A DNA stretch of 64,000 nucleotides from Mucor racemosus (GCA_027405735.1 JAPEHQ010000008.1:124001-188000), one strand, 5' to 3'. Counted from the first letter of the stretch, positions 22,197-35,559 are shown. Notes: a model not told the origin generated them from the sequence alone. Program-made: numbers and translations.

Positions 22197-23093
22197 ATTT
22201 CATCTTTTATTTATATACTTTTACCACTTTATTACAAACTTATCATTACATAATCAACATCAAAACACTTTCCTTTCATTATTTTCGTATAAAATAAACT
22301 GTAATTAACTATTATTTACCATAAACACTCAAAAAGCTTGGCTTATTTAGACCATCATCACTACTATTCTCGGCTGGAATTTAATTAATGGTTGTCGTTT
22401 TTGGATGCAAAATGTGCTAAAAAATAAACTAAATCAAATATCTAGTCTGAATATTTGTATTTATGCAAATGAAAAAAAGTATGCAAGGCATCTTTGATAT
22501 CATATAAAATAATATTAATCTTAAACGCCCAAATAAAAAGCTTATTAATTTCAAGGAAAATCCTTTAAAGATCATGATCAGGAGGGAAGGAAATACAAAA
22601 TTATGTAATATTTTAATCGTTTGACTATGGATAATTTAACATGAGCTCGATGCATTCAAGAATGGCAGATGATATTATTGTGTATTATGTCTATTTAGCC
22701 GATAAAGACACATAATACGTAAATATTGGCGATTTAATACATCATACATGCATCTAATAATCTACGCACTAGTAACCATTTCTGTAACTGAAATATACTA
22801 TAACAACAATAGCGTTCCAGAACAATAATTCTATTCAAATATTATTAATACATATTGATAATGATGAAGATCATCCATCATCAAAAGGGGGAACGAAGCA
22901 AAATAGAAGCAATAACACGTTTTTATGCCATTTGTTGTCCTACGCTCGTGGCTTCAACTTGTATAGTTTCTGGGTTTGTCTCTCTTGTAACACTTTCAAG
23001 TCAATAATATAATATATATATATATATAATATAATATAATATACATAAATCCCGTCTTTTCTCTCTTTCTCTCTCTCTATACAACCAAAGAAA
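22197..23093. other. Intergenic spacer with TA-rich microsatellite
   Basis: This holds the presumed 3' region of the symporter gene and the promoter of the next gene. A run of tatatata/ataat repeats (about 23006-23045) is followed by a CT-rich tract just before ATG 23094. No gene is seen. Confidence 0.6.
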
Positions 23094-25652
23094 ATGGGTC
23101 TTTTAAAATTAGGAAGTCTTTACAAAAAGAAGAACAAAAAAGAAGCACCAATATCACAACCACCTGTGCCTGCCCTTGTTCCCAAATTGCAGCCAATTTC
23201 ATTGGAATTAAATCTTGACCTGAATAACTCCTCCTCAATTCATGATACCAAAACTATAACAGCAACTACATTACCTCAACAACAAGAGAACAATAGAAAT
23301 ATGAACGCGCCTGCTGGATCAGGAAGTTTTTTTGATGATATTTTTTCTGAATTGACTACTACTTCAGCTAGTAAAGATCCAGTAAATCAACAAGGTAAAA
23401 GATCTAAACATGGTTTGATTGATGTTTGTATTATTAAACATTAATATATGGTTGTAGATTCTATTCAAGATGAAATTTCATTGGCTGCTGCCCTATCACA
23501 ACAACTTGAATTAGAGGAAAATAATAGCACAAATGGGATGACGGGCACTACTAAGAAAGGAAGTAATGCCATGTCGAGTAGCAACAAAAATGAAGCATCT
23601 TCCAATGCATCAAATTTCCTTTTAGGTGGTGACAGTATTTACAGTAGTTATTTGAAAAACATATCAGCATTAGATGGTGAACCATCCAATTCAACATTTT
23701 CTACATCAATGTTTGATAATTTACTCGGCAATAGCCGTACAACGCCTACTAACACTACAACAAACAATAATACTGCATCAAATATCATTAATAGTACGCC
23801 AATTGCTACAAAAGTAGTACTAGATTCGGATGTTTCAGATTCTGACGAAGATTCACAAAATGATAGTGAAGACGATAATAGTCAACTATTGAATAACGAT
23901 GGAAATCAACGTATGACAAAAGGTGTGCGACCTATTATGGAAAGAAGGGCACAGGATAATCGACTTTTGGTCCAACGTAAAATTGATAGTTGGGCTAATC
24001 GGGTTGATCCTGAAGCCAATAGAGTAGAATCAAATGAATCTATGATTAATAGAATGAAAGATAGACATAGAAACCAAGTTAAATTAGCTGCTTTACGTCA
24101 ACAACAACAAGACCAACAACAACAACAACAATACAATATGATGCCCCATCATATGGTAACACAACCTTATGGTCCAGCAGCTATTCCTCTATCACCAAAT
24201 GTCGTATTACCACACCCTGGCATGCTTATGGATCCAGCCCAAATGTATTATTCAACTCCTTTAAATGATTACCCAGAAACACCCGGATCTGTACCAACAC
24301 ACACACAAGCAAAAACGCAACCAATGCCACCTGTACCATTGCCCGTAGGGTTTTTACCAAATCCAACACATGCAACTTTAAGTATTCCTCATAAAGAGAA
24401 AGAGGAAAAAGAGGAGAAGGATCAACATGCTGCAGTAGTTGAACGACAATCAATGATACAGCCATCTTTCCCCACACGAAGCTATTCTACACCTACTGAC
24501 CCGGGTCGTTCCAAATCTAGTCGATCGCCACCAACAATGCCATTACCATCAGCAACAATGCCATCTTCAGTAAACAGTAGCTTTAGTAGTAGTAATGTTA
24601 ATTTTAATACGCAAACATTAGAACCATCACCTGCATCCTCATCTATCACTTTGCAATCAACACCATCTTCTCTTCCTGCAGATACTGATGATGATAATAT
24701 TGCTGATAATAAATCTGTCATTGTCGAATCACCAATTCAGGAGAACACGAAACTTATCATTGAAGACGAAACATTTGGTGAAGAAGCAGATGCAGAAAGT
24801 AGCGATGATGAAGAAAGAAAATCAGTCATTCTTCGAAAGAAAAAGTCAATGAAAAAGTTACGTCAAAAGCAACAACAACAACAACAACAGCAACAGGAGA
24901 CACCATCGGTGGGTGATACAAGTAATAGCAATCAAAGCCATAATGACAATCGACACATACGATCTTCAAGATCAGCGCCCAACCTTAAAAAGAAGCAATC
25001 ATCTAAAAAGGCAGGCAAATCTACAAGTCGATCTAGTAGTAGAAGAAATTCACAAGAAACATGTACACCTCCCTCTGAATTTATTACTACTCCTCCTCCA
25101 TTACCTATTAATCACGAAGAAGAACATCATTATCATTTACCCCGATCATATAGTCATCAACAAATGCATAAACCACAACAACAACAACAGCCATTGCCAC
25201 AACACCATTACCATCAACATTACCAACAGCAAAATACACAACATCAACGCCAATCATTGCGACGTATGAAGAGTGAGCCTGATTTACCAAGAACAAGTCA
25301 ATATCTTCCAGCTCAACAACAACAATTGAGTAATGAATGGGAGCGTATGCAACTTCATCAAAGAGAACAGCAGTTGAAAAAACATTATTATCAAGGCAAC
25401 AATAATAATCTACCAGTGGTTTCATCTAGTCATCAACAGCAACCAAGGCCATATATGCCCATGTATTCCTCTCCTGTTTATTATAACACAATGCCTCCTC
25501 CAATGATGCCGTACTCTGGTAGTAATGGCATGGAACCTTACAGTCCACAGCAAGATGTTGCTCATCGTGCTAGTATGATGAGTGGTTATAACGCAATGGT
25601 TTACCAACAACAACAATCATCACAAGGATATTACCATCCTTCTAATAGATAA
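23094..25652 (+). CDS. Q/S/N-rich low-complexity protein, function unknown
   Basis: Two open frames join through a 63-base intron (23395-23457, gtaaaa...ttgtag), giving exons 23094-23394 and 23458-25652 and a protein of 831 residues. The N-terminus is short and basic (LYKKKNKKE), which may aid membrane or nucleic acid contact. An acidic Asp/Ser/Glu stretch lies near residues 225-250. A less biased conserved-looking core follows (about 260-310: RKIDSWANRVDPEANR, then a basic MINRMKDRHRNQVKLAALR helix). There are also polyglutamine runs, a second acidic patch (about 540-555), Ser/Arg-rich basic text (about 620-650) and a Gln/His/Tyr-rich tail. No catalytic domain is visible. Such architecture is common in fungal scaffold or RNA- and actin-associated regulators, but I cannot assign a role. 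The intron is required, because otherwise the first frame ends at residue 116. Confidence 0.8.
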
Positions 25653-26051
25653 AGCCATAATAAATAAAATTTGCAAGCTATTTAACATGATAATTAATAA
25701 ACAAATTATAAAACATTTTGCTCTGACAACTGAGCTGCATGTACGAATTTTTTTCATGCAAAAATGCATTTGAAAATTACCTACAACTATAGAGAAATAA
25801 TATGTTTATTTCAACCATTCGAAACAATAAATTAGAGATGAAAATTATTGGATAACACCTTGCATGCCAATGCCTGTTTTGCCAAGTAAATTTACTCAAT
25901 TACATAACTCTTGGTATATTTAAAAATCCTTTAAAATTAATTAATAAAAAGCATCCTCAAAAATAACCTAAAATAAGTTTGTTACAAGGGACATGATGGC
26001 ATTGTCTATTAGATATTTTTATTATATTTAAAAAAAAAAAGGTGATGAAAT
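25653..26051. other. Convergent 3' spacer
   Basis: This lies between the stop of the Q-rich gene and the stop of the casein kinase gene on the other strand. It is AT-rich with several aataaa-like words on both strands and no further gene. Confidence 0.6.
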
Positions 26052-27793
26052 TTAATGGGTGCCACATGTCATTAAAGACATGAAACTGTGCCAAAATCCA
26101 CGATGTTCATGTTTGTTGGTTTCTTGTTCATAATTATTTGAGATTCCATGTGTTGGTTCAGGCATTTTCGTATAAGCATCATTTGCATTAGTTGTAGTAA
26201 TTGCAGCAGAAGGCGTTGTAGGCATAGTGGTAGCATTGGTAATAGGTAAAGGTGGGATATTAGTGTTAGTATTTTGGGATATCTTTGGGTGTGATGCATG
26301 TCGTTTCACAGAATTGGGCGTATTGGATCGACGAGATTTAGATTGTTCTTCTCTAGCTTGACGTCTACTTTCACGAGTTTCTATCTTGCCATTCAACATC
26401 CAATCATAAACACCATCATCAGATTCACCCATACGACGAAGAACTTTATTAAAAAGTTCTCTTAAAAAATCATAATCCGGTGATTCTTCGAATCCTAATT
26501 TACGCACATATTGTAAATAAATGCCAAATTCTTCGGGAAATCCATCGCATAATTCTTTTACAGGTGTTGTTTGCTTCTTTTCACCAATTCTTTCATATTT
26601 TTGCTTGTTGGTAGCTGCTTTAAGTCCTTGCCAGGGTAATGAACCTCTTAAAAAGTACATGAACACATGGCCTAATGATTCTAAATCATCTCTTCTTGAT
26701 TGCTCTAATTAAATCGGAGATTAGAAAAAGTGCTGTAATATAATTTAAAGAGGAGATTCAAATATAGTTTTTGATCTAACCAATGCCTACAATTTGATTC
26801 GAGAGATACTAGATTGTACCCCTTTTACAATTATGTTTCACAGGGTGGACGATGAGGTAAGAGGAGAAAAGAAAAATGTAAAGAAAAAAGGCATGGAAGG
26901 AATAATGAAGGGCATTATATACAAAATACAAAGTGTATTGTAAAATAATATAAAAAAAAGAAAGGGAAACAAAAAAAGAAAAAAACCTATTTACCTCTTC
27001 CTAAATGGGTATTAATACTCATGTATCTTGCTGTTCCCGACAAACTTTTACGTTCTCGGTAAGGTATATGCTGCTTTGTTTTTGGATCACGATATAACTT
27101 TGCCATTCCGTAATCAATCATGAATACCATATTGGCATATTTGGTTCCTGGACGACCAATCAGAAAGTTATCTGGTTTGATATCTCTATAAATCAAATTT
27201 CTTTCATGAACACTTTCCACACGATTGATCTATGCATATGTATGTTAATGAACAAGAATAGTAGCAGCAAATATTGCATATTTTTACCATTTGTTTAGCC
27301 AACATGGCTACTGTTTTAACTGAATGTTTTCTTCCACACATGTCAAATAAATCTTCTAAACTTGGCCCTAATAAATCGATCACAAGAATATTGTGCAATC
27401 CCTCTTGACCAAAGTAATAAGCACTCGGAACACCGGCTGTAATTTCCGTTTTGAGAATATGTATTTAGTATTTTATAATCAATTTTGATTTGTTGTTACT
27501 TTACGTAAACCAGCTAATACTTTGTAAGTTCTATATTCATCTCTTAATTGCGGTGCATCTGATTTTCTAGGTTCAAATTTAATGGCTACTGATTGATTAT
27601 TCAACAAGTTTAAACCTAGTTTTTTTTTTTTATTAGTTGGTGAAATGTGCGTTATTTCTGATAATCACTTACCTTCATAAAGAACACCAAAACTTCCTTC
27701 ACCCAATTTTTTGCCAACTCGGTAATGAACACCCACAATGTTTGTTGATGATTGAGATGAACTTTTATGTACTGATGAATGATGTGCAGTCAT
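26052..27793 (-). CDS. YCK2: Casein kinase I, plasma-membrane Yck type
   Basis: Five exons on the minus strand: 27793-27673, 27615-27505, 27436-27288, 27229-26995 and 26704-26052. All phases close, giving 422 residues. It is a Ser/Thr kinase of the CK1 family, closest in its text to fungal Yck1/Yck2 and animal CK1 gamma. Visible elements are the glycine loop GEGSFG (31-36), lysine 53 in VAIKFEP, the catalytic loop IYRDIKPDN (Asp143), the CK1 hallmark [15 protein letters not shown], and [19 protein letters not shown]. The activation segment begins DYG (166-168) rather than the usual DFG. The C-terminal tail is Ser/Thr-rich and ends in CGTH. Yeast Yck1/2 end in Cys-Cys for palmitoylation, so only one cysteine is available here. 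Role by family: nutrient signalling, endocytosis and morphogenesis. Confidence 0.93.
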
Positions 27794-29218
27794 TTTATAA
27801 TAAACCTATGCTGTATCTATAATCTCTCACACTACTACTCTTGATTGCTGGTTGCTGGTTGCTGGTTGCTGCCCTTTTTTTTTATATATATATATTGAAT
27901 TTTGCTGCTAAGATGCTGCTTTTGATTTAAAGGGTATGAAAAAGAAAGAAGATATAAAAAAGTGAAGAAAGGAAAGAAGAAGAAGAGAAAAAAAAAAGAG
28001 AGGAAAAAAAAAAAAAAGGGAAAAAGAACAAGAAGAAGAAAAGGAGAAAAAAGGGGATAACTTCACTCTTTTTAACTGCTATATAGCATTTTAAAACCGT
28101 AATGATAAATAATCAACTTGATATATTAAACATTAGGCGGGGAAAAGGCGGAGAAGGTAAAATAATCATTTTACCTCGATATAACAGGGTAAAGAAGTTG
28201 TTGAAGAAAAAAGAGTTACACTTGTTGGCTTTTGTAGGACAAGTCCTTCTTGAAGAATATTTGAGGTAACATTTATAATATACTGAGCTCCCTATCAAGT
28301 TCAATTTAACATTTAGACTTTATATATTTATTCATATATCGAGCTCCTTGATACAATAGCATCTTATACTGTAAATATCAAGCGTAAATAAATAAAAAAG
28401 ATACAATAATCCGTGATAAACTGTATACATGTTTGTTTATGCATTGATTTAGTATTATCAGGGCAATATCTTATAATGTTATGTATTCCGTATAAAAATA
28501 GATTGACTATCGAGACTAATCATTTCTATAAACCATAGTTTTCTTATGCCTCATTTTCTGTCATGTAGTATTTGAGTTTTACTCAACTTGCATTCATTTG
28601 ATGATGGCACGAATTTTCTTTATGTATATCTGCTACACGCAAGAAAATAGAAAAAAACTATACATACACCGCTATATTTAACCCTTATAAATACAGATTT
28701 AACCTTAATAACAACTCCTGCCATTATATGTATTCAGTAGATCTATGTAGTCGACATGTTTGTTGTTACACTCATTAATTTCAATAAAACAAAAAAGTTG
28801 TTGTTTGATGAAACCCTTATTAGTATATCGTAAGGCTGCAATAAAATTCTGTAACAAACAAGGACCTCATGTTAAGGCTCAAAAAGTGCGTTGTACTTGA
28901 ATATCGTTGCTTGAAAATTAAGAAAAATTGCACAAAGCTAAGTCTTTAAAAGATTTTTCTGATTTTTTTCATTTGATTATTTTTTTTTAATTGCATTGAT
29001 AATGTTGCCTAGCATGTTTAGTTTATGTTAATATTTTTTATTTTATTTTATAATTAGCATTTTAATTAATTGTAATAGATTTTATTAAGCCTTGCACTTT
29101 TTCCAGATTTCAAAGTGTGACAATTTTTAGGTGATGAGAAGGTGCATTGTGTATCATCATTCTGTATGTATGTAAATCACGAGGCAATTTGTTATTTTTA
29201 TTAACCGTATGTATGCAT
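27794..29218. other. Spacer between kinase start and STRIPAK gene end
   Basis: A purine-rich tract (about 27950-28060, aagaaagg-type) lies upstream of the kinase start, with a CT/TA-rich segment at 27840-27900. The rest (28.1-29.2 kb) is AT-rich without a supportable gene. Confidence 0.55.
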
Positions 29219-32200
29219 TTAATATATATCTTGCTCTCTTTGATCATCATCATCATAAGATGTATAATGCAGATAATCATTTTCATCATAATCATCACTA
29301 TTTGTAATATACTCGGAAGAGGAATACAACTCTTGATCAAATAGATCGAATAATTTAAAGTGATAAACACTGTTATTGACATGCTTATTGTTGTCTGATA
29401 ACCATTTTTCTGCAGATTTTTCTTCTACAAAAAACAAACGAGATATTAATTCGTCCCGTGTTTGCATTTGCCAATTTTCATCTCTTTGTTCCTCGACAAC
29501 TTGCTCTTGTTGTTGTATCAATGGTGGCCGCAAATAAGTCAAACTCCCTTCATTTCCATCATATCTAAACAAAGGCGTCAGTTTTTTAGGCGCTTGAGGA
29601 GATTCCCAATCTTCTTCAAGCTTTTTGATATTAGTTGATGTTGAAGAAGGAGATGCAGTTGTTGTTAATGGTGCTGCTGGTTTAAATTCCGCATTAAGTT
29701 CCTGAACATATAACTTGTTGATTTCAAACGTTAATTCTTCTGGCGTAAACTGTCGTTCATTATCAGTATTAGATGGATAAGGGGTAGAAGGTATCGGTGT
29801 ATCGCAACCAAATGGTTGTGGTTGATTTTCCTCCAGATGTTTCTCTTCTTCATCATTATCAACTGTATTGAATACCTCGGTTTCTAACCATGCGTTATAA
29901 TTATGAATAAAATCAGAATCTAGTTCAATACAATCATAATCGATTGAGCGGTCTAAATCATAATCATGAAATCCACTAAAACCTGGGCCGCTTGGTGTAC
30001 TATTATTGTCGACATTTACTTCGTCGTGAGGAGGTAAAAACGATGGCAAGTACCTCTCACCGTTATATATGCGAGTTAATATTCTTAAATTTTGTTCCTC
30101 CATCTTCAAATCATTGTATTAATATAAATGAAGCATTTTATCACATGAATATGTATACCTTTCCATCATCTACGTCTTCATCAGCGTTTATTTTGCATAT
30201 CCAATCATCCTGTAAAACTGTTTCACAGTTCAAATAAATGGCAGAAATAACCTTCATGTTTTCTATTGTTATCAAAATTCAATTAATTTTCACAGTTTCA
30301 TTTATCAAAAAAGATGTCAACTTGCGAGATTTCCATTTACGCCCAAGATACGGAACTTGACATTTGAGTAATTTAAGGACATATTGTTCTAAAACAGGAT
30401 GTGATATTTTTAACAATCTTTTCAAAATTGCCTAAAATAAAAAAAATCAGTAAATATTGCATTAAAAATAATGCAATTATTCTTACAGCCGATTTATATT
30501 GAACTAATAGCATAACGCGATATGGTTTATGTTTAGTTAACATTTGCAAAATTCGTAAATAATTGATAGACCAGTACATATTTCTGCGATTTGTGTATAG
30601 ATTCGCTCCTTTTTCGTTATTATCATAATGATCAGTGGCAATTCGATTTATATTATAGTCGAAAAAGCTGTAATAAGGTACATCTGTATGTGCATTGACC
30701 ATGTCTGTTACTTCCTGTAAACCAATAATCTTTAAAATAAGCAACATACAGCCAGAATCTGCTAGTAATTGAGATATATACTCATATTTTAAAACATCTA
30801 AATTACTGTATTAGTATATTATTATATATTATTCAAGTATTTCATACGTACGAGATGATTTCGACCATTTAAGTAATAGAAGCAAAAGACCAGATATGGC
30901 TTTGGAGTAAATTTCTCGGTCGCGCTTTATATCTGCTTCTTCTAGATGTTCCAATGTTACTGTATCATTCAAGTTTTTGGATATTGTTTTTCCATCTTTA
31001 TCGCTGCTGCTGCTATTATTTGCATTATTTGCATTAGGCGATACAGACGTCAAAACCAATTTTAAAAGCACTATAATGACATTTTGAAGTTCAGGTAGAA
31101 CTTTTGCATACAAACTCTCCATTAATGTCTGTTTATCATCGTTAAGATAATCTTCGATTGGTTTATTTCTATCTTGCCACCTATGAATGCCTTTTGATCT
31201 TTCTTTCATTACTTGAAAATTAGCTAAAGATATATGCATATTAGAAATATAAATATTTCCTGCCTCAGTAATGCTTTGTGGCACATTAGACCCTGTGTGC
31301 GATAGTGGTAAAGAGGATGCAGGGGAAACAAAAGGAGACGAGGGGAAATAATTCTGTAGTAAATGGTGCTGCTGCTTGTTTTTCATATTGTTGGTTAATG
31401 ACTTTGGAGGGAAAAGTGTTTGATATAATAATTCAACATTTTCAGCTGCTTTGGCATATCCCATTGCTGCTGCTAATGATGCTGAAGCATTTACAGTCAT
31501 TGGAGATACTTCCTTGATTGGAAAATTAGGTGGAGTATAACCTGGGTATTTCTTGGTTATCTCATTTTGGAATAAAAGTAGGCCTTGTGGTGTACTTTTT
31601 GTAATGACATTTTCTGCTTCAATGTTAAAAATCAAATGTAACAGGTCTTTTTTCCTCTTCCTATTTATACCTTTAGTATTAAGGCCCATTGATTGCTTCA
31701 ACCTATCCGCCGACGATCTGATGCTTTCTAATCCACCAGACATAAATAGTAATGATTTCCATAATAATAATACTGTCTATTCTAGACGCATTTAATATTG
31801 CAAATACTTTTCAAATGAAATAATACAAATTTTACTTTTTTGATGGGAAATGATTTATCTGGTAATCTTTCTCGAAGTTTTGACGTTAACAAAAACAAGA
31901 ATTCTGTTAGATTTGGCTCTAACATCACTAATACATCAAATAAATACATGATCTTGTCTCATTAATAACCACATATTTACTTTACCAAGCTCATTTTTGA
32001 ATTTTTGACTTGAATCTGATGGATATTGATGCCGTTGTGATTCCAGCAACAAATAAATCAAAGTGATATATAAATCTATTTCTGCATAAATGACCATCAT
32101 ATTCTTTTGACTAACTGATTGCATAAATATTATGTTGTACAAGGCTCTTTATCAATATTTTACTAACCTATTGATCACACTATCATGATATTCAGTGCAA

Positions 32201-32712
32201 GATTGCTGTAATTTTTGGAAAAATAAAACAAATGCACCGTTAGATATCAAAAGATTATTATTTTGTAATATCCTCTCTATTCTCTGTTGTTTTGTTTCAT
32301 TTTTATCTGTTGTAAAGCATCCTAATGCGAAATAAGTTAAATGCTTACAAGTCTGTAATCGTAATTCTTGATGTTCACATTCTAGTCTATCTAATAACGC
32401 AATCTGATCTACTGTATGATCAAAAAACTCTTTTTCAAATGATCGTCGATAATCTTGCAATTGAACAGTTACTTCTGTATAACTAAAAAATTCATTAATT
32501 TCATTTTCAAATAAATCAGAGTCGCTTTTATAATCATAATCATTATGCTGGTGCTAATTGAGACAATAGAGCGTTAATTGAAAATTTATCACAGTAGTAA
32601 AATGTGATGATCTTACTCTAGTTTTTCCAGGTAGGTTTTCGACAATTTTTCGTAGGTTTCCCGGTGTTAAAATGGGATCAAGATAGTCTTGATCATTGTC
32701 TTTTTGAGTCAT
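29219..32712 (-). CDS. FAR11: STRIPAK complex subunit, Far11/STRIP1 family
   Basis: Nine exons on the minus strand: 32712-32617, 32553-32168, 32110-31986, 31927-31836, 31776-30852, 30797-30487, 30431-30326, 30262-30159 and 30103-29219. Phases close to 1,009 residues. The N-terminal N1221 region is seen in KHLTYFALGCF, FPIKK and LLLWKSLLFMSGGLESIR. The DUF3402 region shows LLLLLKWSKSSH, YEYISQLLADSGCMLLILK, VLKLLKCQVPYLGR and a late NAWLETEVF block, as in human STRIP1/2 and yeast Far11. The protein scaffolds the STRIPAK phosphatase-kinase complex used in cell fusion, septation and morphogenesis. The intron between exons 7 and 8 uses a GC donor (GCAAGT). An acidic, disordered tail closes the protein. 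Its start faces the CAF-1 gene across 183 bases. Confidence 0.88.
30263..30325 (-). other. GC-AG intron in the STRIPAK gene
   Basis: The minus strand reads TCTC then GCAAGTTGACATC and ends AACAATAG. Only this GC donor gives the right phase and the expected family text GRKWKSQNMKVISAIY; the nearby GT would shift the frame. GCAAGT is the usual consensus of GC-AG introns. Confidence 0.75.
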
Positions 32713-32895
32713 TATCAAAATATGTAAAAGAAAGAAAAAAACGTTGTAACATTTCCTTAGTTGGTTGCATGATAAAGATTTAGGGAGATGATTTTCCTAT
32801 GTTAAATATAAGGACCCAGCACGTGTGACTCTTCAGGTGATACACCTTCTTAAATTAACCAATTTTTTTCAATAAACAAGGCATCAAAAGCCATT
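32713..32895. promoter_or_regulatory. Short divergent promoter between STRIPAK and CAF-1 genes
   Basis: Only 183 bases separate the two start codons. It contains gcacgtgtgac (about 32819-32829), whose core CACGTG is a perfect E-box palindrome, and short AT tracts on either side. Shared regulation is possible but not shown. Confidence 0.5.
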
Positions 32896-35374
32896 ATGGA
32901 AGCTGCTGTCAATGCTTGTAACGTTATCAAGCTAAAAATAAGCTCAATAATCAGACCAATTAACATTTTATATTACATTTAATAGTGTCAATTGCAAAAG
33001 GACATACACAAAGATCAGTAGATGTAAGTCAAGAGACACGTATAACGAAATAAACTAATTATTGGCCTGTTTTGAATCAAAAAAGGGTCATCGTTTTATA
33101 GAAAATGGGCAAGTGATATATCATGAAGAAAGATTAAGAATTGAGAATCATAAAATATTCAGCAATGGTAATTTAACAACAATTTATAACTGAAATTTGA
33201 CAAATGTTCACATAAAACAGCAATTATACATTTTAGAGAATGGAGAGCAAATGTTGAATCGACAAACATCAATATACGTGCCTCAGATATACCCCAAGAA
33301 TACACATATTTAATAGCCATGTTGGCGCATGAAAGGTAGATCTATTTTTTTCCCCTGGCAACCAAAATTAGTTGACATAGCAACGGATAAATATATTGAA
33401 ATTAACCTAAATTTACAGCGACGAAAGCTTAAATTCATTAGCGAATCGATTAAATGACTTGCTCTCACCTTTTGAAAAGAATAATGAAGGTAAATAAAAG
33501 ATACAGATAATAATTGAGTTTGTATTGATAGTTTCAATAGCATCATTTTCCTTTTTCAAAGCAATCAAACACATTATCAAAGCGGCAGCATATCAGGAAA
33601 GATATGGATTAGCAGATGTAGCGCTATTACTGAAAGAATCGCCCTCTTCAATGCCAAAAGTAAGACTTTTTCAGTAACAATTGAGAGCAAATCTAATAAT
33701 TTTCAATAGAGATTATCAATTTTTCGATGGCAGATCCACGACACAACCAAGCTCCCTTCTGATGTATTAAAAGCAGCGACGAAAAAACGAGAGAAGAGAA
33801 AGTTAGTAAGTAAAACAAACTAAAATATCTATTTGATCCATAAATTAACAAGGACACAGTTTTCTAGCATCTTCACAAAAGCATTTCAGAGTTTATCTGA
33901 AAGTGAAAGAACAGAATTATTATATGATGAGAGTGGAAGTTTCATTATTGAATCATCTGTAGAACAAACTAATGATACAGCAAACACCTTATTTTCACCG
34001 TACAAGCAGAAAGAGCATGTTAAATTAGCACCAATCAACCGACAATCACGAAAGCGACTTTGTTCTAGCTTTGATACCCTATTTTATGTTGGATTGAATA
34101 ATACATTCGATCTTCGCCAACGATTTTTGGAAGAACTTTCACCTGATACAAAGATGAAAAGAGGCCTTACAACTCGTAAAATTGATTTAAAAAAAGCGTG
34201 GGTCGAAAGCATAAGAACAGGAGCAACCCCTCATAACATTAGACAGCTTCGTAGCTTAAAGATGAAGTTGCTTCAATTCCATGAAGATGTCCGCCCTGCT
34301 TACTATGGTACTTGGACAAAGGGGATCACTAATAAAAATGCTGTGGTGACAGGACGCAGACCTTTTGCTAAAGATGCCGCATTCGATTACAACTACGACA
34401 GTGAAGCAGAATGGGATCATGACGTTGATGGTGATGATATTTATACCTTAGATCCTGATGAAGATGAAGATATGTTGTTTCCCACTGATGAGGAAGAAGA
34501 GGAAGAAGTTGGAATTGCTAGCTTTTCCGTCTCCAATGTGAGTGAAACCATTGTCTAAATTTTACTATGCATTAACGAAAAAGGGTATCCTGTTTAGGGA
34601 GACGAAGATGAGAATAAATGGGTAGTACCTGAGGGATATCTTTCCGATGATGAGGGTATTCATGTCAGGAAATCGCACAACCATAAACGTGGTATTGTGA
34701 GTCGTCCAGCGAAATGGCCGATTGCTGGTAACAAGGTAATTATCATTAAAAAGATATGTTTATATGTGGATGACACGCTAAATTTTTTATATAGCATTTC
34801 CCTATGAAGCCTGTGATACTTGGGCCTTCATTTGAATCAGCAAATGAACCTGAAAATCACCCACTTTCTGATTTCAAGATGCACATGTTGACTGATTTTG
34901 ATAGCTATGAAGGTTATTCGCCATTTGTCGAATTACGTGATGATACCGAAAAATCGAATGCAAATAATATGCCTTTAAACATATGCTTTGAGCCTGATAA
35001 ATCGAAATCCCCTCTATATCGAAGAGAGATTGATAAAGTGCAACATCAAAATAGACAGGAATTAGTAAACGTAAGCATTGGCAATAGCAAAATCTTTACG
35101 TAATTAACGTACATTGTTTTTAATTTATTCTGAACAGGTTATTGTTTCGAACAAATCAAAGACAATGATGGGATTAGTAACCATGTTGAAGACAAAGAAT
35201 GAATTTGAAGAATATACTATTGCTCAATTACAGGCAATGATACATGATTTAGCCATTCAAGAAGTCAGAGGATCGAGCAATGTATGTTTTTTAATAACTT
35301 GAACAGGGATCAAGAATTGAAAGAAACTAACATATATCTGTTTATAGGAATACAATTGGTACCTTCGATCATAG
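32896..35374 (+). CDS. CAC1: Chromatin assembly factor 1, large subunit (p150/Cac1)
   Basis: Twelve exons: 32896-32917, 32986-33023, 33086-33167, 33239-33335, 33419-33489, 33541-33659, 33710-33801, 33853-34537, 34598-34735, 34795-35070, 35138-35281 and 35348-35374. Phases close to 596 residues. CAF-1 places new H3-H4 on replicated DNA together with PCNA. The diagnostic block is FHEDVRPAYYGTWTKG followed by a DYNYDSEAEW block, an acidic Asp/Glu run and WVVPEGYLSDDEG, matching human CHAF1A (RPAYWGTW, DYEVDSDEEW, FVPHGYLSEDEG). The early part (IPQEYTYLIAMLAHESDESL) matches the helical region upstream. A Lys/Glu/Arg run (KKREKRK, about residue 170) is much shorter than the animal KER domain. The C-terminus EYNWYLRS sits on an exon of 27 bases. 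The first three exons are tiny and the least certain. Confidence 0.85.
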
Positions 35375-35559
35375 CTAATTCAGGAATATTTATTAAATAT
35401 TAGTACATAGCTTTTTAAATTTTGTATAATTCATTAAAATAAATAGTGTATCCTCGAAAATCCAGAATGATTCGAACTAATAACTGAACTCTAATGAAGA
35501 TGCTTTTCAATAGTCTTCAAATTTAGAGCGTACCGCCTTTCTTATTATAAAATCCATGT

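Noticed and set aside
24226..25616. Antisense frames opposite the Q-rich gene
   Set aside because: They are produced by the CAA/CAG and CAT repeats of the real gene.
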